This document shows positions 12,501-25,180 of a stretch of DNA of 64,000 bases, piece after piece. How positions within the stretch are numbered: position 1 is the stretch's first letter; each line of letters begins with the position of its first letter. The position numbers were made by a program, and so were the translations under genes. Under the pieces are notes generated by a model. It worked only from the letters and a program-made list of their open reading frames with translations. It searched no databases and was not told where the DNA came from. Source of the DNA: Parietaria judaica (Eukaryota > Streptophyta > Magnoliopsida > Rosales > Urticaceae). The stretch spans positions 16,396,001 through 16,460,000 of the forward strand of contig OX940869.1 of assembly GCA_954871525.1 (NCBI GenBank), written 5' to 3'.

Positions 12501-15500
12501 CCGATTCAGTGCCTTCAAGAACATGTATTGCTGGAGCAGAGTTTTGGATGGCAGAATCTGCTAGCGAAGGCAACATATTGTCATCGGGTGTGAAGTGGAA
12601 CTCATTCCCCTCTCCACCGAGAGATTCCACCTCGATCGGAATAGCAGTCATGGGATGATCTCTAGAATGCGTTGGAGGAAGCCTATCGGCATCGGGCACT
12701 TCATAGCACGCCTCACACAGGTCAAAATCGGGACAGATGGAACAATGCCACCGCCTTCTAAGTATGGGAACTGTGGAGCAACCATCACAACAGTATTGCA
12801 CTAACGAGTTTATAGCGTCCTCCTCGTTCATCACTTGGACATGTCCTCCCGATGATGCTTCAGAAGGCCTACTAGCAGATACTACACTCTCTGTAGCATC
12901 ATCTGTGGACAGCATTGTTTGCTTCGGAAACGGAACCTGGAGCAACCTCGAAGATATCGCCAGGCTGAAACCAAAAGTCAACCCAACCCAAGTTAAGATC
13001 GGAATACATTGAACCGGATAACGGAGAGATCTTTTAAGTACCTGCTTGAAGTCTGAACGGCTTCATTTGGGTAAAAGAGAAGCTTCCTGAAGAAAGCAAC
13101 GGCTGGTGCAACTGTGTGAGATCCGGGATCCTTTCCGTGTAGAGAAAGACACTCTGCATAGCAGTATATGAGTTCAACAGATGAAACAACGATGTTGTTC
13201 ATAGTCTGTGTGTCAGGCTGCTCAAAGTCGAGAATTCCCCAAAGCACTTGCATGAGGCCGTCAACCACTTCCGAACCTATAAGTACGAATTTCTGTTTGA
13301 GAAAAAATATAGAAATACCATATTCTAGCTTAGTAACAATTATAAAAGGCTAAGCTTAAGCGTAAGCGTATACATGGCTTGTGATAATGTAACCCATTTA
13401 TCACGAGTTGATAAAAGAGATGAGAATATCATTTTCTCTAAAAAAATGTTCACATGCTTGCGGAATGCAGATGACTAGTATTTATACTTTTCAAGGGATA
13501 AAATAAAGAAAAATAAATTAGAAATCGGAAAAATAAAGTGATGATTGAAACACATGATACCGTTTATTTCCAGAAAAGTAGCCAAGTTAGAGCGACGGTG
13601 CACTGCAATTTTAGACACTGCTCGCATCTGAGCCGTAAACTCTTCAACAAGTGATGCTCCTGCGATACCACCAGCTCCAAGCCTCGAAGAGAGCACCGAG
13701 GTTGATTTCACCACTCCAAGAAGTCGCATGCTATCCTTGACCTACATCAGAACGTTATCAATGAGTACTAATGCCAAATTGTATAAAGATTACTCTCTTT
13801 TTTTAGAATATTACATGATAGTATATTTCCTTTTTGGGGAACACAGCTTGCAAAACGCGAGATGCAGCAGCTTGCAACGACGGTTCTCTGTCGCTTTCAT
13901 ATATCTTCTCAAGCAACTGCTTGCAATTGAGCTTACTCAGTTCAGACTGGACTTCGTCAACCTTTGAGCACCCAGATAATTTCCGCAAGGAATATATCTC
14001 CGACAAAAGCTTAAGACCATATGATATAACCTGCTCCTGAACAAGAGCAGACTGCATAGACCGGCGCTTTCTACTAGATCCAGAGAGCAAGGAGTTACAA
14101 CCAAGCACACGATCTTCCATATCCAATACTGCATCCAATTTTTCTTTCCAACCAAATTCATCCTTGGCTCTACCATATACTTCTAAAGAGTCAATTCTCG
14201 GGAGCGCAGACCCATTAAAAGTCGGCCCAACAGAGATTGAAAACTCTTCATCGGCAAGAAGTGATTCTGCAACCGTAAATGGTACATCATACCATGACCT
14301 CATGCCCTCGTCTAATTTAATTACCCTCTGGGAAATAGTGATTTCAGATGGAATGTGATTTGCAGATGTGTTTCCCACATGTAGACGGAAACCAACCATG
14401 ACAACATCAGGGTTTGAATTGAAAACCGAAATCTGCAGAAAATAGAAGAGATGCTATAATTATGGCATGTTTGAAGAAAAGCAAAGTTGGGGAGATAAAG
14501 GATGCAAGCACCAAATTGTTAAACGACTTCTTCACAAGAAATAATTAGGAAAAGAAAAGCATCAATCGCACAAAGATAAGCGTTTCTATCGCTGATACAA
14601 TAATTGGCAAACTAGGAACAAGAAATTACTAAATGAGAACATCATATTTAATTTTTATTTTTTAAACGAAATATCGATTATATTCATAAAAATAAATTTA
14701 CAATGCAAGGCCAAAGAATGGTTTACGATCAGCCAATCCAAAAATCGGTCCAGCTATATAGACCAAACTCTACCATAAAAAGATTTAAATTGAAGTCCTA
14801 ACTTCTTTTCTTCCATAAATTGACAAAATAAGAGCCAGAATATAAGAGAGAGCATCAATACCTTAAATCCAGCTGGACTGGGGCTTTCCAAATAGCCATC
14901 CTCAGATGCCAAGCTCTGTTTTGCTCCTTCAGTGTCCCCATTTCTGATGGCATCGCCATCCAGTTTCACATCCGAGGTAATGCACATCGTCCTCTCAAAG
15001 AAATCAAGCGGGAATTCAGGGTTCAGACCAGCATAAGCCTTATTGCTGAGAATATTGGAGCCCAACTTTTTAACCTTCTCAGCAGTAAAATTCGCAGCAG
15101 CATCAACTCCAACTGGAACATGTGAGTATATCTGAAGGCTTCCATCATCATGTAGTACAAGGCAATGAATCTTGTCTTTGGACAAAGGCTTGTAAGCTGT
15201 CACACCAACTAAATTAGAGGTTGAGCCCACGGTGTGCCGTATGTTCTGAGCGTAAAACTCATCAGCCGCCATTGATATAGCGAGAACAGAGCTTGATTTC
15301 AAGCTCGAAAAGCAAACAAACAGCCCACTTCCAGGAAGCAACTCCTTCCAGCGGTGCAGCCCCGCAGCTCGCATTTTATCTGTAGATAAATCCAAAGATT
15401 AATTATAAATATTCAATAGAATTTACTTAGTTTATTAGAAAACTGTAGAATACCAAAAAATTACTCAATTCCTTTCTATTATAACATTACCATCGTGTTC

Positions 15501-18500
15501 TTGCTCGAGCACCGTGGATGACTCGGTCAGAGATGTGGCTTTGGCACTAAGCCTCCCGACCAGCGTAGTACCATCTTGATAGGACACGAAGAGCAGCTTA
15601 TAAGTTGATGAGAAGTACAAAGATGAGCCCTTAGCATCTACATCCCTGCCCTGTATTTCAAGTCTTTCTGTCAACGGTGTAGCACCGCCACTCCCTTCCA
15701 CTGCTAACTCAAGTTTGTACAAACTTCCCTGTTCGGAAAGGACAATCAGGAACATCTTTCTCTGAGCCATGAACAAAGTTGCATCAACAATCGTGTCATC
15801 CGGCAAGGTGAAGTAGTGCACGGGACTGATATTATCCTGGGAGAGATCAAATATTTTGACAAACTTGTTGGTTACCACCATTAACTGAACTTGGGATCCA
15901 GGAACCCAGTCAACCCTTCTGATATACGAACCTTGCAGTGCAAGTTCAATGGCAAGACGATCGGTAACCTCACCACGTGGGTTCAATGTGAGCACCTGAC
16001 AGTCTTCGTAGCCTGCTACGACAAGGTAATTCTCCACAACTGAATTGAAAGATAGATGAACAATTTCAAACCGAACAACATTCTTTGAGAGAGGCTTGAC
16101 ATTGGTCTTGTCTGCAGTCACAGGAGCGATGGTGGCTTGTCCAATTAACTGACCAACATCAAACACGGCAACTTTATCACCTTCCCCAACCGCAAGCCGC
16201 CCACGTGCACTGACACTGAGCAAAGACTTTACAAGAGAGCCACTTGCTAGATGTGATTTAAGTTCCTTGGCGTTCGAATAATCTGCCTTTATCTTCAAGT
16301 CAAGCGACCCACTTTTGTAGGCCTTCTTCAACTGCAAGAGATCGACTCCAAATGAAAGCACCTTGTCTTTACCGAGACTAATTATATTATCATTTGACAG
16401 AGTATAGTCTCGTTTGCTGGTTATAGAAGGCAACAGCAGAGAGCACAACCGTAGCACTAGGCTTTCAAAATCGAGCTCCTCAAGCAGTGATTGGATCCCA
16501 TCTTGAAGTCCTTTTTGTATATGTAACCTTGTTGGAATATCTACCTCTGTACTGGAATCTTCTTCAACATCTGAATCACTATCTGGAAGCTGGTCAGAAT
16601 CCTCTGGGAATGGCAGGAATGACTGGAAGTTACTAGCATTACGAGCCGGTGGACTGGTGCTTCCAGTGAATTTGCGTGGCTTTAAGCACTGGCAATTGCT
16701 GCCACTAACTCCCCCGGCTCCACAATCACAAAAGAAACGACTTGACCGAGAATACACAACACGGTGACCACGGTGACAAACTTTTGCGCAAACAGAGCAA
16801 CAGCCTTTCGAAACGGTCAGATCACAAGTGTAACAGAAGTACCAGTGTTGTTCCATGAAATTGCTGCCACTGGATGTAAACGTGCAAACTTTAGAAGCAA
16901 GTGTTCTTTCACTGTTGTTATCGTCTTCTTCGTCCTTGTCTAAGCTGGCCACCTCGCCATCAGAAGTCCCATCGTCCTCGTCTTCATCCACAGAAGTCCC
17001 ATCACACTCAAGAGTCAAAGATCCACCTTCTTCGTTGGCGGAGAGCAGCAGAGTTTCAGAGTTCTTCCTCGAGCCTGCAGGCCTAGAAGTGATGGGTCCC
17101 ACACGAAGAACGTCGCCAGAGAGAGAGCTCTCCCGTGACCTTTCCGAGATACTCTTTCCAGAGTTAGAGTCACTCATAATGGTTCCAAGAAAGCCAAAAA
17201 GGAACTTCAGACCAGGCAATAAACGCTCATCACCAGCCAGCTTGTCCATCAGTGTTACGGTCTTCTTTAACAGTAATCTCATGGAATTTTCCCCTTTCGA
17301 CAGTTGTACAATAAAATGAAAAAAAGACCTTGACGTGTGTATATCAAAATATAGGAATGCAAGGTCAAATGATCCTAGTGCAGCTTCGAAAATGTGTGAC
17401 TGAAGTTCGCTTGATTGCGATTCATACGGTGAGGACACAAGGCACAGAATAAAACTCATGGTTGTTTCCCGCAAAGATACAGAACATCCTTTTCCAGTGC
17501 TAATTCCATCCGAGGTTTCAGTAATGCTGCCTAAAAGTCTCGCTTCCAGCCACTTTGACAGACGAAGCGAGTTCATACCGAGGAATTTATCTTCGACCTT
17601 CGGTCTAAGATGAGGGAACAACTCTCCAGTTAACAGATCAATAAAGAAGTTAAGGACTTTCAGATTTACTGGTTCAGAGTAACAATTATCCAGTGAATCC
17701 ATTAAAACCAACAAGTCACCACGATGCATATCAAAGAGCACCTTCAGCTTCTCCGACCCGTCTTCTATCCCAAGATAAAATTGGAGAACAGCCAACTTTG
17801 AAGGATTTCTCTTGAGGCTATCCATTGTATTGATCGCTTTCGTAATAATACATTCATGGACACTGCTGTTACTTACTCCCCTCGCGCTAATGTCACGTAA
17901 AAATGCTTCCAGGTGACTCAGCAGATACAGATCAGAATATTCCGATCCTCCGAATTCCCCAACCAAGGTTTGAAAAATGGCATCACATTTCTCATAAATG
18001 CTTTCAAAGATCCTATCAGATTTTACAGCCATCACAGAATCAAGGATCAGACTCACCAGCTCCAAGTCCACAAAAACATTTTCTTTCGTATCTTCTCTTT
18101 TGACAAGTTTATCCAAAACAGATATGATCCCTTTGACACTCAAAACAGACGAAAGAAAGATTCCTGTAGGAACGTGTAGATTCAAAGGGAACCCATGGAG
18201 TAGGCACTCCCGAGAGCCTCTTTTGTCAAGAATGCTGTCCAGCTTAGATAAGAGGTCGAAAACAGATTCAACCTGGGAAAAATTACCGTGGACCTTCCCA
18301 ATCTCGTCCAGAATGCCTCTCTCAATCCCGGAATGTTTTAAAAGCAGCAAATCTGAGAAACAATCAGCACCGTTCTCACTATTATCAAATGCAGATAGAA
18401 AATATTTCTGTTGGATATATCTATATCTATTCAGCAAAGATGAGAACTCCCGTAGCAGCATCGGAACCTTGCCACCCGCAATGATGGATGAAACAAGACC

Positions 18501-21500
18501 CTCAGCCACGGTATCAAACCCAGAATCCTCGTTTTTCCAGAATAAGCACACTCCTGGAACTGCATTCTTCATTCCATATCTAAGAAACCCGGCATTAAGC
18601 AAAGAGAGTATCAAAGACAGCCACATCCCATTTCTCAAGAAATCCCAGCCTAATTCCTCAGCATTGTCCGGTTCAGGTTCAGCACTCAACTGTTGAAGCA
18701 GCCGAAGTAAAACTTCCGAGAAATTACCAAACTTTTGAAGGGCGTCATAATGGCTGTGAATCGCATGGGTGAAGAAAAAGAAGTGTGCCATGTTAGAAGT
18801 GTCAAGTGTTTGGAGGTCTTTCCACAAAGAAATATCTTCCTCAGGCACAGCCATTGCAGAGATATCCCAACAAAGCAGGAACACGTATCTTTCAATAATA
18901 AGGTCCTCGACCCCTAAAGCTCTTTGGCCTTTCCAGAACCCTATAATGTGCAATACAGTCGACGCAACGTAATTCCGACTCAAGCTCAAGCAATCACTGC
19001 CCAGATCATCTGTGGACACTGAATAGTTATCGTCGCAAACGTCAATTAGTTGATTGATCAAGCAACTGATTTGAGGATCTTCCTCAATGGTTGTACCCAT
19101 TACATTCTTTACAGTGGTTGAAGCCCATGATGCCATATGAACATCAACGCAATTAGGAAGACCTGAACTAAACTGTGGGAATGCCATCAACTTAGAACGG
19201 AGATGCATGAGCAATGACGAAGGGCAAGTGCGAGGATAACATATCATATGGCGAAGTACCAGAATCAACCTCGAGACTAGGAGAGCCCAGCATGATAATT
19301 GAGAGCTGTTGGCATCAGACGAAGGAGAGTCCATTTCTCTTAGAGAAGAGAATACTAAGTTGGCAAGTGTCGCCTTTTCTTCTGCAGATGACAAATGGAA
19401 GGCCATGAGAAGAATCTCGATGTGAAACAGAGATGGGAGGCCACCAAGAAGGTCCTTTAGGCTAGGACACTTAGAGCGAACGGCATTTGCCTTCTCAGCA
19501 ATAAAATCAACATAACTCTTGAAAACTTGAGCTCTCACTTTGCTTCCGGCTGTACCCACCCTGCTGAAAAGTGTGTGAGCTAGCAAGCTTAGGGTTTGGT
19601 CGGTGTAGACAAACGCGTCATTCTCAATGATCAAGATTTTCTCAAGCAGGTACTCCTCGAGAGAATCAGGCAAAGTATGCCGAGTCACGAGATCCTGTAA
19701 CAGCTGGTAACAAATTTCATGGACACGACTGATAACTTTGTCTTCTTGCGAATGGTAATAGTTATCTGAAGCCCTATCATCAGTATAACTCTGAAACTGG
19801 AGTAACGAGAGCAATATATCTAAATGAGTTCTGTTAAGCTTCAAGCAACCGTCTTCAAAAAGCGAATGATGCCATTCTGGAGAAAATACGCACACTTTGA
19901 GAAAGCTTAATACTTCAATAGCAGCTTCGAAGGGCAGGTTAGAGTAGCTAGAGCTGACAGCAACAGGTAGTTGATCATTACCATCCACAGATCCTACAGA
20001 GCGACCACTCTCAGAGAAAAGATCACCGAAAAGTGCTTCATCTTCATGGCAGACTGCAGTTTCAGGTTCTGAATTACAAATAGCTTTTGCAGCAATGGAG
20101 TAAGACTTCTCCACCTTTGCCTTCAATTTCACACCTTCAGAATGGAGGAAAACGACAACATGCATCAAATTATCGAGCCACTGATTAGAGGACGGAAATA
20201 TCATCTCCAACAGTTGTTCAAACTTGTAGTTCTTGAGCAAATTTACTTTCTCAGAGTGAACATGGCAGGAAGGAACGTCAATTATGGTATCAATATCGTC
20301 ACCGGTAACCACCGAGTTCAACTCCTTCCAACTTAGAGCTCGGCTAGTTTGTCTTTTGATTTCGTGAACGATTTTTATCATGTAAATAACACTTCGAGGA
20401 AAGTAAGCTAGCGGGGCCTTGGTGGAAGCCTTACTACATCTCCAAACAGAGGAATCCAAATTGTCCAGTACAGAAGCCACTGTGCAGGCCTGGATATTCA
20501 TGAAAATATTGCTGTTACAGAAAATTCCCCTGGCAAGTTCGAGAAACTCTTCCATTAGCGAGAGAGCAAGACCTTCAAAACTACCCTCCACACCAACATT
20601 AAAGTTACCAAACTCAAAGCCAGGTCTAAATAAGTGAGGCAAGACATCAGCGAAAGACGCAACCGCTTGGACCAATGAGGAATCATATTCAATATATGGG
20701 ACATCCTTTGTAACACTTCCAAGTAGCTTCAGAACCCTCAAACCAAATGCGAGTTTTTTGCGAAAGCTCGTACCGGCCATCTTCTCATCAAAAGTATCTG
20801 GAACCGCAACCAATTCTCTGCAGACCAAAATCAACCGGCGAATAACACCGACATGAGAAACAGCCCAATATTGAGATAGGAAAACCAATTTTCTCAAGTC
20901 CAGAGGGGAAACAGGTTCACTGGATCCGGTGGCCTGTCTATCGGATTGTATGCACTCTGAAGCTAAGGTCATATAAATTCGATCAACCACTTTCTCGTCC
21001 CTTAAGCAACTGGCTCTTTCTGTCGAAAACAGATTAAAAACATATAAGCTCTCTAATACAAATAACACACTGCAATAATATCGTACAATCAATATCATCA
21101 GCCGTAAAAGAGGGGCAAATGATATATACCTTGAAGACTACTTTTAATTCGATTATCAATCTCGACATCTCCAGAATTACCAGTGCCCACCAGCGACGAG
21201 TCAAGCAGACTGTTTACAGAGGAAATTTGAACTGGCTCGTGGAATTTATTTGTTCCGTCAATCAAAGCCGTTTCTAAAAGCTGTACCACGTGATTCTGAA
21301 CAAATTGAGCAAATATTAGATAACCCATCATTGTAAACAAAAAAGCGAACAGAATTAGAAACATGGAAACGAGCATTAAAATTTACGAATAAAGACCTCA
21401 TACTCAAAGAAAAATCTACAGAAAACACAGGCATATAGTATAAGGTTTCTAAATACGCCAGGAGGCTACAAGAGAAGATCCAAACTGGTTACTGAAAGCA

Positions 21501-22929
21501 CGGGACATGAATATAAAGCCAAATCTATGTCGCATTTTTACAGAGCACCCAAACATTTTTGGTTGTGTTCGGTGGTGAATATATGCCATAAAAAATATTT
21601 TCTTTCAGTGGCAGCCACTTCCAGAATGCTCATCAAACAATATTTTCTCAGTGATTCTTAGTTGGCTGATTGACAACATATCACCTCATTTATTAAAAAT
21701 GTTATATAGATATATTCATTCTCTTTCAATGCACATTAGAGTATGTATCAATAGATTATGATATACATAAAATATATAACGAACTTAGCTAATAAAAGGG
21801 CCTCCTGAGGTTATAGTATTTGATGGAGTAGATACATATTAAAAACATATTCTCAATATATCAGTTTATAATAAACTGCTGCTAAACAGATCATGCAGTT
21901 CATCAGTTCTACTTCATTCCGAGCTTTACCCGTTCAAGGGTTTTTGATCAACTAGAATCGTTTACAACGATATATGGAGGAATAGTAAACAAGTAGCTAA
22001 CATCTTTAACGTATTGTGTCATATACGCAACATTTAGAAATAACTAGAGTGCTTAATCATGTTATTGAGGTTATTTGATTATTAAATAATCTTATTAATG
22101 TTCTAAAGTTTAATTCGGCCGGCCCTATCCGGTTCATTAGGTTGTAATCCCTTTAAAAGATTAGCCATTAATCCCTCTCGAAAGAGGAGAGAATGGGTTT
22201 AGTGAAGGTTGGCGAAGTTCCCGTGTTCAAGAACCGATTTCGGGCCGTATCGTATTGTTGTGATAGCATACTTCGTTAGAACAACAGCTAATATAACCAG
22301 AATAAGTTGCTAAAAAAGCCACAAACCTGAGTACTTAGGTCATCGCCGCTGTACTCCGTCTTCTCCAAGTAACATGCAGCGAATTCCACGGACTTCTGCA
22401 CGACGGCGAGAACTACCGCATCGACTTGCTCAACTATTCAGAGGATCAGAAGGCACAGAATCATAATTATATTGATGCAGAGGATCAAAAGATATATACA
22501 GTAACGTGATGAAGATGTAGTGTATAGCAGAGGTTGGACTTCGCATAGGACTATCATGATCGAAGATCAGAAACACAAACCAATCCGAGAATTACTTATT
22601 GAAAGTTAAAAATTGAAAATCCGAAATGGACTTCGTCGTAGAACACGAGACCAGTTGGAGAACCTACCGGCGAGAGATCGAGAAGCCTGAGCAATGGCGG
22701 AGGCGAGCGCGGAGAGCTCTTGAATCTGAGAATCGCTCCACGATTGAAGCCCTAGCTCCCCGGCCTCCGAGGGGGACACGCCCCGGTCGAGAATCTGGTA
22801 GAGCGTCTCGAGGCCCGGGCGGACTGAGTCGTCGGAGCGGAGATTCCGTACGAGATCGGAGGAGGACTTGGCGTTGTCGTTCTGGTGGAGGCAGAGAGCT
22901 TCGGCGAGCTTCTTCAAGGACTCCGCCAT
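3597..22929 (-). CDS. BIG: BIG (UBR4-family giant auxin-transport protein), 15 exons
   Basis: Exons on the minus strand: 22929-22668, 22433-22327, 21295-21130, 21019-15491, 15379-14862, 14432-13815, 13741-13561, 13276-13042, 12964-8456, 8318-8096, 7933-7532, 7326-7183, 6937-5918, 5244-4741 and 4328-3597. All introns are GT-AG, all phases agree, and the total is 15,150 nt (5,049 residues plus TGA), close to the roughly 5,100 residues of Arabidopsis BIG. Landmarks are an acidic stretch then a UBR box (about 1570-1640, many Cys/His), a ZZ zinc finger (about 2594-2650, YCCDGC start), a cysteine-rich module (about 3430-3482) and the UBR4-type E3 region with a hemi-RING (CMVC at 4676-4679, HFQCH at 4726-4730). 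By family knowledge BIG is needed for polar auxin transport, light and stomatal responses and links to the N-degron pathway. The human relative UBR4 is a giant E3 ligase. The frame is uninterrupted, so it is probably functional. The start ATG precedes [12 protein letters not shown] and follows a CT-rich leader. Confidence 0.96.
5420..5521. repeat. 51-bp perfect tandem duplication in BIG intron 13
   Basis: The unit beginning GCCATGACTCCAAGAAGCAG occurs at 5420-5470 and again at 5471-5521 without a visible mismatch. It lies in the 673-bp intron 5245-5917, next to a GGGGGCGGCAACCCCGTTTGG stretch unlike the surrounding AT-rich intron. It is probably a transposon remnant or a recent slippage event. 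It does not touch the splice sites. Confidence 0.85.
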
Positions 22930-23080
22930 GGGCGACGGAGCTCAGAGACTCCGATGGTTATTGCATAGAGAGAGAGAGAGAGAGTTGAGGAGACAGACAG
23001 TGAAGAAAGAAAAACTGAAGCTTAATTTCAGAGAAACAAATTAATTATAAGCTTTTTTTCTCTATTTATTTATGGGAAAA
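22930..23080 (-). promoter_or_regulatory. 5' leader and proximal promoter of BIG
   Basis: Immediately upstream of the BIG start codon is a (GA)n microsatellite at 22968-22984, which reads as a CT-rich leader on the transcribed strand, then AT-rich sequence with a weak TATA-like stretch (ATAAATAAATAG on the minus strand near 23062-23073). CT-rich 5' leaders are common in plant genes. The transcription start is inferred only. Confidence 0.4.
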
Positions 23081-25180
23081 TGGAGGCGTAAGTACTTAAA
23101 GTTTTTTACAAAGTTGATGTTAAGTTTTTTTTTTTTTTTTTTAACGGTTCTTGACGAAAACATGAAGGAAGAGACATATTAAGGGTTTGACAACTTTCGT
23201 CGCTAAAAAAAATGAGAACTGAATTTTATTTTATTTTAAAGACTTTGAGTACTTATACCGCTATTTTCTTTTAATTGTGATCATTGTGTTGGCGGTGGGA
23301 AAGTTCTTGTCTTCTTGATGAAAATTAAATTAAAATTTCTACAATAAATAGCAAATTTTATATCTTATTTAAATTTAAATTTAGAAAATGCAAAAGTAAT
23401 ATTGTCGCTGTAATATTTAAGATAAACATTTCATAATTATAGTATTTTTTATTGATGTATAGTTTAATAAATTATTTAATATGATTAAAATTTATAATGA
23501 CAATCCAAATATTATTAATTTTAAGGAGCTTTATATAGTATGAGTTAATTTTGCGAGGAAGAAAAGGGCATCGTCGTTGCTTTATTCGCAAGTTAAAGCG
23601 ATCCTCGGCTCATTGGATTCTTTATCATCTTGGAAACTTACGTGTCTAATACTTGCTTTTCATACTAAATGAAAAATGATTCATCAAAGCTCAAGTCTTT
23701 ATTGACAAAGTACCAATCTTTCAAAATAACAAGTTATTCGCGACGGTTGAAACCGAGATGTGAAGAGTTATTTTCTTTCACCGTTGGGTGAACAGAAAGT
23801 GATATTTGTCGGACACGTAACGTAACAAAACTGATTGATAATCATTTTTCTTTCTTTCTTTCTCCCTTCCCTGGTTATAATGTGGCAGGCAGTAACCGTA
23901 ATGTTTTTGATACACCAATTTAAAGTGTTAGGGAAAACTCTATTTGTTTAATTAATTTTCTATTAGGATTCCTGATCATAAAAGTTGTGTTTTCACGCTT
24001 CCAACTGTATAGTGCTCTTTGAGTTGCGGGTGAGTTCCAAAGTTTTAGTTTGCCGACGGACTTCGTAGTGCTTCAAAATTTACGGTTGTCCTTTAAATTT
24101 GAGAAGCTTTCACCGATATACTTCAAACTGTAAGAACACTATTTGTTTTTTTGTTTTTTCATTATGTGTAACACATGTAGTAGGACGACTTGTCAGAACA
24201 ACAACAGTGATTGACAAGTGTGTTGAAGATATGCGCATTGACAGAATAGATTCGCTATGGAAGTCAACGATCTTCATCAGAGTTATTTCCACAATCTGTC
24301 AGCCCATGCTTCATTAAGACTGATTAAAGAATTTTCGCCTTAATTCGATATGATTAAAGATATCAGTTGGAGTATTTAATCCTTGTGATCGTTTGGAATC
24401 TTTTCTTGCGATATTTGGAAGCCAAGAAGACCGGCCCTTATACCCTTCGCTAGATGTGGATGAACATCGAATACTTTGAACGTAAACACACATTCACTTG
24501 TTTCCGAGCTGGAGGATCTTGAGATCTCATTCGTCGAGTGACGACTGACTGGACGATAGTCGAAACATTGCAAGATCATTTTGAAGAGAAGCCTATACTT
24601 TTCTCTAGAGTGGATCACTAGTTGAGCCTGGTCCTGAAGGGAGTTTATCCCTTGTGAAACTCAATTAAGCATCTTGTATAACTGTATAATATTATTAAAT
24701 ATTTTTCAGTGGAATAAAGTATATGGGTCAGTGCCCCACACAATAAGCTGTCATTAAGGGCTTCGCGAACTGCGTTACCAAATATCGCTTGTTAATTTGT
24801 TTTTTACTTATACGCATATTTGGTAATCTGGGCTTATATATATATATATATATATCGTGTTGATATACTTGTCTCGAGTCCTCGACAAAGTCTCCGACAT
24901 CATTTATATCCGATTTCACAAACACGTGGAGAGGCGAATCAAAATTTGAGGAAAATATCTCCGTCTCATAGACTACTATCTTTTTAGTTTTATGTTTTGT
25001 ATTCCAAAATCTAAGAACATGTCACAAGCTTCAAAATCAACTTTCTACTTTTATCAAATTAGGAACAAAATATGTGTGTTTTTGTATTTAATTTTCACAC
25101 TTTTAATCATATTCCTTTTTTTTTTTTTTGAGATAATATTAATCTTTACCAAAATATCAAACAATTATAATGGAATTTGT
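23081..25180. other. Intergenic DNA without recognisable genes
   Basis: AT-rich sequence with scattered moderately GC-balanced patches (about 24370-24660) that look like old retroelement or gene debris but contain no long frame or known motif. A (TA)n microsatellite lies at 24835-24855. This is the upstream region shared between BIG and the next gene. Confidence 0.4.

Noticed and set aside
16855..17319. Serine-rich plus-strand frame inside BIG
   Set aside because: Antisense of the acidic stretch before the UBR box. GA-rich codons give serine-rich shadows.
24110..24620. Short frames upstream of the LTR fragment as possible genes
   Set aside because: They overlap on both strands, have no motif and sit in repeat-like sequence.
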